Source of the DNA: Spirochaetales bacterium
Lineage (GTDB): Bacteria > Spirochaetota > Spirochaetia > Treponematales > Treponemataceae
Direction: 5' to 3'
Assembly (NCBI GenBank): GCA_030540405.1
Contig: JAUNWH010000006.1
Location: forward strand, 20,065 to 84,064
DNA length: 64,000 nt
The notes beneath the pieces were generated by a model. That model was given only the letters and a program-made list of their open reading frames with translations, ran no database searches and had not been told where the DNA came from. A program made the translations under genes and the position numbers. Numbering within the stretch: position 1 is the stretch's first letter; every line of letters starts with the position of its first letter. Shown piece after piece: positions 37,361 through 44,467 of this stretch.

Positions 37361-37537
37361 TTACTTTAGGCCTGCTTTTTTTAGGATTGCGGTTTCTAAC
37401 CCTTTTTTCAAATCCTTGCCGTGGATCGGCAGGGATATTGTCTGTTTGTCTTTTATCAAGATGTAGTGGCTGCCGTTTATTCGGTCTAGCAACCAGCCAT
37501 TTTTTTGTAAAAGACTTAAAAGCTCCTTGTCTTTCAT
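37361..37537 (-). CDS. hicA: HicA mRNA interferase toxin
   Basis: 58 aa from the ATG at 37537 (minus strand). It is a dsRBD-like HicA with catalytic His24 in NGSHYILI and the IPIHGKDL-type segment (LPIHGKDL). HicA cleaves mRNA until bound by HicB. No ribosome site precedes the ATG; the -10 hexamer ends 6 bp before it, implying a leaderless mRNA. A GTG at 37555 would lie within the promoter. Confidence 0.88.
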   Translation of the reverse strand: MKDKELLSLLQKNGWLLDRINGSHYILIKDKQTISLPIHGKDLKKGLETAILKKAGLK

Positions 37538-37543
37538 ACTTAT

Positions 37544-37572
37544 AATATAATACACATTATGCGTATTATCAA
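37544..37572 (-). promoter_or_regulatory. hicAB promoter and operator
   Basis: On the minus strand TTGATA (37567-37572), 17 bp and TATATT (37544-37549) form a sigma-70-type promoter. A near-perfect 21-bp palindrome (TAATAC..GTATTA, 37548-37568) covers the spacer and is a natural HicB operator. Confidence 0.7.
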
Positions 37573-37603
37573 GAGGAAAAACAAAAATATTTGCAAAAAA
37601 AAA

Positions 37604-37623
37604 GACTACTCACGTGAGTAGTC
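37604..37623. terminator. Phage palindrome, copy 3 (bidirectional terminator-like)
   Basis: GACTACTCACGTGAGTAGTC is flanked by A runs on both sides of the hairpin: nine As on the left and nine on the right after one G. It sits upstream of hicA, so the TA pair is enclosed by two copies of the palindrome. Confidence 0.65.
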
Positions 37624-37633
37624 GAAAAAAAAA

Positions 37634-37756
37634 CTAAATAATCGGCTGGCCAGTTGCGTTGTCGATAAACTTTATTTCAAGGTGAGAATCCAAAGCGGCG
37701 GCGATTTTTTCCAAATCTTCGTTGCTAAATAAGCCAGAGAAAGAAACCGCTGGCAG
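37634..37756 (-). pseudogene. Possible C-terminal gene fragment
   Basis: A 40-codon open frame without a start, preceded by a stop, reads like real protein sequence (FSNEDLEKIAAALDSHLEI then IKFIDNATGQPII). It may be a relic left by recombination. It overlaps the methyltransferase relic by about 20 bp on the other strand. Confidence 0.3.
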
Positions 37757-38348
37757 CTACAACAATGCGCCGGATTGAATACGGCATTAAAGAATTCTGG
37801 GGAGATGCAGCAGTTCCTTTTATTGCCCGGCTGTACGGGCAGTCAAAAGCTGAAAGCATAGAAAAACCTCTTTCAACGATTTCTTGCAGCGGCGCACATC
37901 ACATGCTTATTACACCCTTTTTATGCAGATACAACAAAGGAAACAACAGAGTTCATTCAATCAATGAGCCAGTGCCTACTTTGGACTGTTCAAACAGGAA
38001 ACTAAGCGAGCCACTTTCTACAATCTGCACAAAACAGGAACATTGCCTGGTTTCGCCAATGTTGATTCAGTATTACGGAAATGGCCATGCAGTTTCATTA
38101 AAAGAGCCGATTCCAACACTTACAACAAAAGACAGATACGCACTTATTGGAACTGATAAATACGGAATTGAACTAGGCTTTAGGATGCTGCAACCGAAAG
38201 AGCTTGCGGCGGCTACAGGATTCCCCGAAGACTATATTTTTACAGGACAAAAGTTGATGTTGTCAAGCAGATAGGAAATGCCGTTCCGCCTAATTTTGCA
38301 CGGGCGTTGTTCGGTCAGATTCTCAAAGAATCAACAAATGAAAAATGA
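37738..38348 (+). pseudogene. C5-cytosine methyltransferase relic (C-terminal part only)
   Basis: Homology begins near 37738 (PLAATTMRRIEYGIKEFWG) and covers the target-recognition and C-terminal parts seen in phage Dcm-type enzymes (EPLSTICTKQEHCLVSPML, TATGFPEDYIF-like AAATGFPEDYIFTG). The catalytic PCQ and ENV motifs are missing. A frameshift near 38255 separates the end, which carries motif X (VVKQIGNAVPPNFARAL) and stops at 38348. It is non-functional. Confidence 0.75.
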
Positions 38349-38382
38349 TTGACACTTTTCTAGTTATGGATAGAATAAAGGC

Positions 38383-38586
38383 ATGACAGAGGCAGATGGC
38401 GAAAAGATTAAAAAGAGCGGACGCGGCGGGGCAAGACCTGGAGCAGGAAGAAAACCTACAGGGTCGCTTAAAATCCAAATCCGGGTAAGTTCGGAAGAAA
38501 TGGAGCTGATAAAAAAGACTGCGGCTGAAAATGGAATTGCAACGGCGAAATTCTGTAAAAATGCGGTTATGGAAAAAGTAAGATAG
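38383..38586 (+). CDS. Small basic protein with ribbon-helix-helix-like C-terminus
   Basis: 67 aa. The Gly/Arg segment GRGGARPGAGRKPTG is common at the start of small mobile-element DNA-binding proteins; the following IQIRVSSEEMELIKKTA fits a ribbon-helix-helix fold. No strong ribosome site. Possible phage regulator. Confidence 0.6.
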   Translation: MTEADGEKIKKSGRGGARPGAGRKPTGSLKIQIRVSSEEMELIKKTAAENGIATAKFCKNAVMEKVR

Positions 38587-38672
38587 TTTTTGACTGTTGA
38601 TTATTTGTTGAAAACTTAACTAAACGGCGGTATTCAGATGTTTTAAGCCGTGGACAAATCAAACTTTTTGAA

Positions 38673-38745
38673 GGGCTATTACTCACGTGAGTAGTAGCCC
38701 TTTTTCTTTTTTCGGTATAGCGACAATTCAAAATCCTGCTATTCT
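38673..38745 (+). promoter_or_regulatory. Terminator-promoter cassette, copy 1 (phage palindrome 4 plus promoter motif 2)
   Basis: A palindromic hairpin (GGGCTATTACTCACG..AGCCC, 38673-38700) with a T-rich tail is followed by CGGTATAGCGA (38713-38723) and TATTCT (38740-38745). The ATG at 38752 is 6 bp after the -10. The first 51 bases are repeated exactly at 39616-39666. Confidence 0.7.
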
Positions 38746-38751
38746 GTAATC

Positions 38752-39420
38752 ATGGCAACGAAAATATTTTCTTCACTAAAAGAAGTTACAGAAGATGTCA
38801 ATAAAAGATTTGTCAAAGCAGGAATAAACACCGTAAACATTGTAGCAGCCACGGCACGAAATAATGCAATTCGGAATATACAAAGCAACTTTACACTGCG
38901 CAATAATTTCACTGTATCCGGCGTAAAATTCACAAAATGCGGGGCAAATGTAAAAACTTTGTCTGAAATTTCTTCGGAAACCGGCATAGATGAAAGACGC
39001 GGTTATATGGCAAGACAGGAAGAAGGGGGCGTGAGAAAAAGCTCTTCTGGGGCCAATCTTGTTATTCCGCATACAAGAGCAAGAAAAGGACAAAGCAATT
39101 CAGGGCTTATTTCTTCCCGTTACAAATACGCCACCATTAAGCAAAATTTAAAAAGACGGCAAGACGGTTCTAAAATGGCACTTGCGGTTGCAGCGTTTAA
39201 CGCTGCACAAAATAGGGGCTTTATAAGAATTGACAACACTATTTTTCAAGTTTCAAAATTTGAGCCAAAGGGTGACAATCGAATGTTTATTGCAAAACCT
39301 GTATTGAATTTAAAATTTAATTCAACTGTCACGCCTAAAAAAGAATGGCTAAGACCTGCCAGCGAAAAAGCGGCAAATCTTATGCAGAGAATCTTTAACA
39401 GTGAGATGGATAAACTTTAA
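38752..39420 (+). CDS. Phage protein bounded by duplicated cassettes (candidate moron; tail-completion-like)
   Basis: 222 aa. The pattern YMARQEEGGVRK..NLVIPHTRARKG, with basic N-terminal helices, recalls minor virion/tail-completion proteins of Mu-like phages, but I cannot name the family. A truncated paralogue is at the right end (63339-63854, minus strand). It has its own terminator-promoter cassette upstream and an identical one downstream, and no ribosome site. This layout fits an independently expressed gene inserted into the late region. Confidence 0.65.
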   Translation: MATKIFSSLKEVTEDVNKRFVKAGINTVNIVAATARNNAIRNIQSNFTLRNNFTVSGVKFTKCGANVKTLSEISSETGIDERRGYMARQEEGGVRKSSSGANLVIPHTRARKGQSNSGLISSRYKYATIKQNLKRRQDGSKMALAVAAFNAAQNRGFIRIDNTIFQVSKFEPKGDNRMFIAKPVLNLKFNSTVTPKKEWLRPASEKAANLMQRIFNSEMDKL

Positions 39421-39518
39421 TTTTTTAAGCTGTTTACAATTTTATTGAAAACAGCGTCTTTTTCAGAAGTTTGTTTATCAATGCCATACAACCGTGAAAC
39501 AACCTTTTCAAAGTTCAT
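39417..39518 (-). CDS. Possible small ORF, convergent
   Basis: 33 codons from an ATG at 39518 on the minus strand, with GGAAAGAAGAAGAG upstream. The peptide (MNFEKVVSRLYGIDKQ..) reads like real protein and overlaps the preceding gene's stop by 4 bp. It may be a relic of a longer gene, as similar sequence continues upstream of the ATG to a stop. Confidence 0.35.
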   Translation of the reverse strand: MNFEKVVSRLYGIDKQTSEKDAVFNKIVNSLKN

Positions 39519-39615
39519 ACACTCTTCTTCTTTCCAGGTGCTTTTTACAGTATTTTAGATTATTTATCAATAACTTTTATTCAAAAAAAATATTTAATGC
39601 ACCTGCTTTTTTCTA

Positions 39616-39690
39616 GGGCTATTACTCACGTGAGTAGTAGCCCTTTTTCTTTTTTCGGTATAGCGAGTTTGAGCGGGTGGCGGTTATTCT
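39616..39690 (+). promoter_or_regulatory. Terminator-promoter cassette, copy 2 (phage palindrome 5 plus promoter motif 3)
   Basis: The 51 bases at 39616-39666 are identical to 38673-38723. CGGTATAGCGAGTTT (39656-39670) is followed after 18 bp (from the GCGA end) by TATTCT (39685-39690), 7 bp before the ATG at 39698. Confidence 0.7.
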
Positions 39691-39697
39691 TGAAAAT

Positions 39698-40006
39698 ATG
39701 TTATTACCGGGCGCAGAAAAATACCTTAACAAGGACAGTCACGATTTATGGAAAGACCAGCTTGCAAACGACAGGCTGATTCTGGGCGAGATTGACGCGG
39801 CCATTGCTTATTTTAATTCACCGGAAGGCGCGGACGGAATCGCCGAATACACGATTGACACCGGGCAGGACAGGCAGACGGTGAAAAGAACTGATATTAG
39901 CAATTTAATGAGCTGGCGGTCAAAGCTGATTACAGAGATTGCACAGCTTGAACGGTCGCTGGGCATGAACGGATGCGCGGCACGGCGCATTGTTCCGGGG
40001 TATTAA
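39698..40006 (+). CDS. gpW-like head-tail joining protein
   Basis: 102 aa from the ATG at 39698. A GTG at 39677 lies upstream of the -10 and is rejected. The helical sequence with DLWKDQLANDRLILGEIDAAIAYF-type repeats and the position directly before the portal match lambda gpW, which joins the portal to the tail. No ribosome site; leaderless translation is implied by the promoter position. Confidence 0.6.
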   Translation: MLLPGAEKYLNKDSHDLWKDQLANDRLILGEIDAAIAYFNSPEGADGIAEYTIDTGQDRQTVKRTDISNLMSWRSKLITEIAQLERSLGMNGCAARRIVPGY

Positions 40007-40007
40007 A

Positions 40008-41660
40008 ATGATTGAGAAGACACTTGATAATTACAACCTGTATTTAATGGATTTAGCGCAGGATGCCTGGAACGGTTCAAAGTTTGAAGGAAGTTTCGGG
40101 CCAATTACTGATTTTGCTTTTGTTGATTACTGGACGCTGCGCAAGCGTTCCTTGCGTTTATTCAAAGAAAACCTGTATGCAAAAGGTATTATCCGCCGTT
40201 TAATTTGGAATGAGATTCACACGGGGCTTGTTGCTGCCCCTATGCCTGTTGGGTCTGTTATCTGGTCAAAAAAGAGCGAAGACGAACAGGAAGAAAAAGC
40301 CACTGATTACGCAGAAAAGTTTTCCACAGAGTTTGATTTATACGCTTCTACCCCGGCGGTTTTTGATTGGGGAAAAAAACAGAATTTTGGAGCGTTCCAA
40401 GAACAAGTTCGTTTTGAAAGTCTTGTATGCGGTGACGGCATTATTATTTCCAGAATCGACAACAAAACAGGCTTGCCGCGCTGGCAGTGGGTAAACGGCG
40501 ACAACATAAGAACGCCGGACAACTATTCGCCAAAGGGCGGAAATTTCATCAAGCACGGCGTTGAGTTTGACAAATACGGAAAGAAGGTCGCTTTTCACAT
40601 TCGCACGGAAATTAACGGCGATATTCATTTTGAGCGCGTACCGACAAGGGGCGAAAAATCGGGGCGGCTTATAAGCTGGATGGTTTACGGCAGCGAAACA
40701 CTTTTGGACGATACGCGCGGCGAGCCTTTTCTTGCAGACACTCTTTACATGCTCAAAGAACTTGACCGCTACCGCGATGCAGAAACACGGGCTGCGGTCA
40801 TTAACGCAATGCTTGCTTTCTTTGTGGAGCGGTCGCAGGAAAGTACAAAAGGTGCGCGGCCTAGTGACGGCCTGGCAAGATTGCGCCCTACAGTGGGAGC
40901 AGGCCCGGCAGAACCAGAAAACTACAATCCGATTCCAGACAAAAAACTTGGCGATGACTTACGGGAAATGAGACCCGGAACTTTTTTTGACGATTTAGAT
41001 CCGGGGCAGAGGATTGTAAGCCCTGCAACAAACCGCCCGAATGTGAATTACCGCACTTTTGAAGAAGCGATTCTTTCCGGGCTTGCATGGACGCACGGAA
41101 TACCGCCGGAAATCTTAATGCTGAAATTTGGCAACAACTATTCAGCTTCAAGACAAGCAAACAATGAATTTGAAGTTTATCTTAGCCGCCAGATAAAAAA
41201 GAATGCGGATGCTTTCTGTCAGAATATTTACAACGCTTTTATCACGCAGGCGATTTTGCAGGGGCAGCTTGACGCGCCGGGATTCTTACAGGCTTACGGC
41301 GATGTTACAAAGTGGCGTGTTGTTTCGGCATGGACACAATGCACATGGCTTGGACTTAGCCGCCCTAGCGTTGACCGTGAAAAAGAAATTAGAGCCAGCC
41401 AACTTGCCGTTGACAACGGATTTTCTACTTTTGACAAGGAAGCGTTACGCAACAGCGGCATGACGTTAAAACAGGTTTTGCAACAGCAGAAAAAAGAGCG
41501 AGCTTTGATGAAGCGCACGGGCTTTATTCCGCATGTGGACGAAAACAACAACGGAGAGCCAGCCTACACCAACATTGACGCGGAAACAATCAACGATGAA
41601 AGCGAACTGAACGGCAGTACAAGCCCTTCTTCTAACGGCGGTACAGGGAGCAAGGAATGA
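40008..41660 (+). CDS. Phage portal protein (lambda gpB family)
   Basis: 550 aa from the ATG at 40008, one base after the previous stop. Conserved lambda-portal segments are RRLIWNEIHTGLVA, VCGDGIIISRID, HGIPPEILMLKFGNNYSASRQAN and LAVDNGFSTFDKEA. Twelve copies form the ring through which DNA enters the capsid. Its stop overlaps the next ATG. Confidence 0.9.
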   Translation: MIEKTLDNYNLYLMDLAQDAWNGSKFEGSFGPITDFAFVDYWTLRKRSLRLFKENLYAKGIIRRLIWNEIHTGLVAAPMPVGSVIWSKKSEDEQEEKATDYAEKFSTEFDLYASTPAVFDWGKKQNFGAFQEQVRFESLVCGDGIIISRIDNKTGLPRWQWVNGDNIRTPDNYSPKGGNFIKHGVEFDKYGKKVAFHIRTEINGDIHFERVPTRGEKSGRLISWMVYGSETLLDDTRGEPFLADTLYMLKELDRYRDAETRAAVINAMLAFFVERSQESTKGARPSDGLARLRPTVGAGPAEPENYNPIPDKKLGDDLREMRPGTFFDDLDPGQRIVSPATNRPNVNYRTFEEAILSGLAWTHGIPPEILMLKFGNNYSASRQANNEFEVYLSRQIKKNADAFCQNIYNAFITQAILQGQLDAPGFLQAYGDVTKWRVVSAWTQCTWLGLSRPSVDREKEIRASQLAVDNGFSTFDKEALRNSGMTLKQVLQQQKKERALMKRTGFIPHVDENNNGEPAYTNIDAETINDESELNGSTSPSSNGGTGSKE

Positions 41661-42082
41661 ACGGCATGGAAGATTTGATTATACAAGAGCCGGAAGACAA
41701 GGCACTTGAAGCAATGGAAAAACAGCAGCTTGTAAGCGTGATTATTGACCAGCAGAAGGAACTTAACAGGATTCGCGGGCTTCTGGAACTTGAAAAGAAA
41801 AATTGCGAGCGATTCAGAAACGGTTATTACATGCTTGCGCACTTTGACTGGATAATTACAAACGAACGTCTTAAAAAAGAATGGCGGAACGCGAAAATAA
41901 CACCGCCTTCTGATAGTTCTATGAAATGGGTTTGCAGTTTTGGCAGTGTGGAAACAGCGGCTTTTTATGACGGTGAATGCTGGTGGACTGAAAAGCACGA
42001 AAAAATCAATGTGAAGGTGTGGCAGCATTTGCCGCATTATTCTGAGAAGACAGGAGAGGACAAGGAATGTGGGATGCGGTAG
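41657..42082 (+). CDS. Phage protein of unknown function
   Basis: 141 aa, ATGA overlap with the portal gene. An N-terminal helical part (EKQQLVSVIIDQQKELNRIR) is followed by a Trp-rich part (MKWVCSFGSVETAAFYDGEC, WWTEKHEK, VWQHLPHY) that slightly resembles DUF551-type phage proteins. No assigned role. Confidence 0.6.
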   Translation: MNGMEDLIIQEPEDKALEAMEKQQLVSVIIDQQKELNRIRGLLELEKKNCERFRNGYYMLAHFDWIITNERLKKEWRNAKITPPSDSSMKWVCSFGSVETAAFYDGECWWTEKHEKINVKVWQHLPHYSEKTGEDKECGMR

Positions 42083-42552
42083 CAAAGGCTTTGACAAACG
42101 AGAACACCTGGATGGTGCTTGTATTTCTTGCCACGGTCATTGTTCTGATTGCGGTTCTTGCAAAGGTAGGTCTGATAACAGTTCACACAAAGGCCGTGAA
42201 AATCGGGAGCGATGAGAACGAGCGGAACATCATCCGGCGGCAGGTTGACTGGACGCATTTATTCATTACGAGCCTTGAGGCGAAAATCCAGACCGACAAA
42301 ACGCAGTATGGCGGCTATTTTACAAAGTACGTGCTTGAATGTGTCTATGACGAGATTGTGAAGTGGATCATGCAGAACCACATCACAACAGCGGCGGACT
42401 ACATAGAAGTGAAGCAGGAGACAATCTGTGCGATTGTGTACAGCATGGGTGTAAGGGACGAGTTCAAGACAAAGGAATTCAAGCAGCGCATGTGCAACTG
42501 GACACGCGAGGTGATAGAGCGTCTGGTTCAGATCCGGGGTGTGTACAAATAA
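42067..42552 (+). CDS. Phage membrane-anchored protein of unknown function
   Basis: 161 aa. One N-terminal transmembrane helix (TWMVLVFLATVIVLIAVLAK) precedes a soluble, mostly helical domain. It overlaps the preceding gene by 16 bp. It precedes the lysis block, so a regulator of lysis is possible but unproven. Confidence 0.6.
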   Translation: MWDAVAKALTNENTWMVLVFLATVIVLIAVLAKVGLITVHTKAVKIGSDENERNIIRRQVDWTHLFITSLEAKIQTDKTQYGGYFTKYVLECVYDEIVKWIMQNHITTAADYIEVKQETICAIVYSMGVRDEFKTKEFKQRMCNWTREVIERLVQIRGVYK

Positions 42553-42557
42553 GGCGG

Positions 42558-42579
42558 CGACTACTCACGTGAGTAGTCG
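42558..42579. repeat. Phage palindrome, copy 6
   Basis: A perfect 22-bp palindrome centred on ACTCACGTGAGT, between the membrane protein and the lysis genes. No T tract follows. Confidence 0.8.
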
Positions 42580-42623
42580 GGATTCCGGGACAGGTTCGGA
42601 ATAAAAGAAAGAGAGGTGAAAAA

Positions 42624-42917
42624 ATGAGCGAAGAAAAAGAAACTGAATCTGAAGAAAAATCCAGCAAGTTCCAGAGTAGAAAATTCCTTGTATGGATGAT
42701 CTGGGGAATAATTACTTTAATAACGGCTGTTGTTGTTGTGATTTGTTGTGTAAAAAAACTTATTGAAGCACAAACTGCAATCGAGCTTTTACAGGCTGTA
42801 ATACAAGATTTTTTCTACATTTCGCTTTTATATCTTGGTGTAAATGCTGGTCAGAAAATAGGCTTTGCCGTAAGCGATGCCATTGCAAACAAATCTTCAA
42901 ATGGTGATGAAAGATGA
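42624..42917 (+). CDS. Holin-like membrane protein
   Basis: 97 aa. A charged N-terminus is followed by two hydrophobic helices (LVWMIWGIITLITAVVVVIC and a second near IQDFFYISLLYLGVNAG) and a short polar tail, the size and shape of class II holins. AGAGAGGTG precedes the ATG. It is the first gene of a lysis block with spanins and an endolysin. Its stop overlaps the next ATG. Confidence 0.65.
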   Translation: MSEEKETESEEKSSKFQSRKFLVWMIWGIITLITAVVVVICCVKKLIEAQTAIELLQAVIQDFFYISLLYLGVNAGQKIGFAVSDAIANKSSNGDER

Positions 42918-42973
42918 TTGGGCTGATTTTAGGAATTATTCTTTGTGTTTTTTTTTGGCTTCTTTGCAATTAG
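42914..42973 (+). CDS. Tiny hydrophobic peptide, possibly frameshifted at T9
   Basis: 19 codons, all hydrophobic (MIGLILGIILCVFFWLLCN), ATGA-coupled to the holin-like gene. At a T9 run (42948-42956) the +1 frame continues as a membrane segment with a basic tail (AIRAMVLNYEEHERRRLRRK) to a stop at 43038. So a roughly 41-aa membrane protein may be made by slippage, or a one-base change has split it. Confidence 0.4.
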   Translation: MIGLILGIILCVFFWLLCN

Positions 42974-43032
42974 AGCAATGGTGCTAAATTACGAAGAACA
43001 CGAAAGAAGAAGGTTAAGAAGGAAAAAGGAAA

Positions 43033-43314
43033 GTGATTAAGTTTTTTTTGATTTTAACGGCGGTGCTTTTCGTTGGGATTTTGTTGATTTTCTTTTTGTG
43101 GCGGTCTGAAAAAACAAAGCGAAAAGAAACACAGGGCAAACTTAACAGCGCAAACAAAGAGCTTGCAAAGGCGATTGCTGAGCAGGCAAAACTTGAAAGC
43201 ACGATTCAGATTTTAAGAAAAAACAGGAAGGAAGCGGATGAAAAAATCAATAATCTGCATGACGGCGATGCTCTTGGTAATGCTATTAATGGGCTGCACA
43301 AGCACAAAAATTAA
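43033..43314 (+). CDS. Inner-membrane spanin (Rz-like)
   Basis: 93 aa. One N-terminal transmembrane helix (FFLILTAVLFVGILLIFFLW) is followed by a long coiled coil with many Lys, Glu and Gln residues (NSANKELAKAIAEQAKLEST). This is the i-spanin form. The o-spanin gene begins inside it in another frame. Together they fuse inner and outer membranes at lysis. Confidence 0.75.
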   Translation: MIKFFLILTAVLFVGILLIFFLWRSEKTKRKETQGKLNSANKELAKAIAEQAKLESTIQILRKNRKEADEKINNLHDGDALGNAINGLHKHKN

Positions 43315-43525
43315 GTACGTCGAAAAACCTTATTTGCCGGAACTGAACTTTCCTTTTTTTCCAGAATTGTACGGCGATGTAAGAAACCCGGACGACACGG
43401 TTACAGTGCCGGGTGAATGGATTATACAACTTAGGGAATTTCAGATTCATTACGAAGAAACAGAAAATGATTACAACGATTTGAAAGCGTTGTATGAAGG
43501 CAGTTCTGAAGAAAAAGCAAAATAA
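43238..43525 (+). CDS. Outer-membrane spanin lipoprotein (Rz1-like)
   Basis: 95 aa. The signal peptide ends in lipobox LLMGC, and the short mature part is Pro-rich near its start (EKPYLPELNFPFFPEL). It starts inside the i-spanin gene (77-bp overlap, other frame), the nested layout known for Rz/Rz1. GGAAGGAAG just upstream serves as ribosome site. Confidence 0.78.
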   Translation: MKKSIICMTAMLLVMLLMGCTSTKIKYVEKPYLPELNFPFFPELYGDVRNPDDTVTVPGEWIIQLREFQIHYEETENDYNDLKALYEGSSEEKAK

Positions 43526-43538
43526 AGTGAGGTGAAAA

Positions 43539-43946
43539 ATGGCTATCAGTTTGACGCAGTTTATTAAAAAGCATCTTGGAACAAAAGTTGATTTTGACGG
43601 ATATAACGGCCCGCAATGTACAGATCTTGCAAGACAGTATTACAGCGAGGTTCTGGATGTTCCGCAATTTCCAGCATTAGGCAAAAACGGCGGCGCAAAA
43701 GACATTATTAAAAATCCTGGCAAGCTGAAAGTCATTAAAGAAGATGTGCTTGCGGATTATTCCAGCGGCGACGTTCTTGTCTGGGGAGCGAGCAAAACAA
43801 ACGAATACGGCCATGTTGCCATTCTTGTTTCAATCTACAACACAAAATATTTTATTGTTCTGGAACAAGACGGATTCAAACAGGACGGCTGCAAGCTGGC
43901 ATTCAGAAGCCGTGAAAATCTTTTGGGCGGTTTGTACAAAGCTTAG
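43539..43946 (+). CDS. CHAP-domain endolysin
   Basis: 135 aa. The catalytic Cys27 lies in GPQCTDLARQYY and the His in NEYGHVAIL, with SSGDVLVWG between them, the order of CHAP amidase/endopeptidases. There is no signal peptide, so export depends on a holin. GTGAGGTG precedes the ATG. It would cleave peptidoglycan at lysis. Confidence 0.85.
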   Translation: MAISLTQFIKKHLGTKVDFDGYNGPQCTDLARQYYSEVLDVPQFPALGKNGGAKDIIKNPGKLKVIKEDVLADYSSGDVLVWGASKTNEYGHVAILVSIYNTKYFIVLEQDGFKQDGCKLAFRSRENLLGGLYKA

Positions 43947-44006
43947 GCAATTACGGGCGTTGCCTGTAAATAATAAAAAAATGCCCTAAATGGGCAGGGG
44001 GTAAAA

Positions 44007-44357
44007 ATGAAAAAGAATATTTTTCTTATCATTGGTTTACTGATGGTTGTTGCAGGTGTCACTATTGCGTACTTTGCAAAATTTGAGTTTGCCGACATGA
44101 CAAGTTTTGCACTTACAATGTTTGGCGCAGGGATTGCCACTTCACAGCTTTGGCAGAAACGCGACAAGACACAGAAAACATGGCTTGCAGTTCTTGCGGT
44201 CAGCTTGGTGGGCGTTGGTGCATATCTGCTTGGATTCGGTGGGTTCAACAAGGAGACGATGACAACTGTAATCACTATGGTTTTTGGTCTTGTAGGAATT
44301 ATTGCCGGACTTATTATTACTGCCATTCAGTCAAAGAACGCAAAGCAAATCGACTGA
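44007..44357 (+). CDS. Second holin-like membrane protein
   Basis: 116 aa with three hydrophobic helices (IIGLLMVVAGVTIAYFA; WLAVLAVSLVGVGAYLLGFG; MVFGLVGIIAGLIITAI) and a short basic end. AGGGGG precedes the ATG. It closes the lysis block and is followed by a terminator. It could be a holin or antiholin. Confidence 0.6.
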   Translation: MKKNIFLIIGLLMVVAGVTIAYFAKFEFADMTSFALTMFGAGIATSQLWQKRDKTQKTWLAVLAVSLVGVGAYLLGFGGFNKETMTTVITMVFGLVGIIAGLIITAIQSKNAKQID

Positions 44358-44373
44358 TTTTTTTTACTTGCAG

Positions 44374-44400
44374 AGCCGTTCCCTTTTGGGGCGGCTTTTT
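44374..44400 (+). terminator. Terminator of the lysis block
   Basis: AGCCGTTCCC pairs with GGGGCGGCT (with G-U pairs) around TTTT and is followed by a T run. Promoter motif 4 starts 28 bp later. Confidence 0.8.
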
Positions 44401-44427
44401 GCATTTTCATTAAAAAAAATATTTTTT

Positions 44428-44461
44428 CGGTATAGCGAGTTTATTTAAAGACAAGGAAAAT
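44428..44461 (+). promoter_or_regulatory. Phage promoter motif, copy 4 (before the head protease)
   Basis: CGGTATAGCGAGTTT (44428-44442); a weak -10 (GAAAAT, 44456-44461) lies 17 bp after GCGA and 6 bp before the ATG at 44468. AAGGA at 44453 could act as a ribosome site instead, so leaderless use is less certain here. Confidence 0.6.
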
Positions 44462-44467
44462 TAAACT

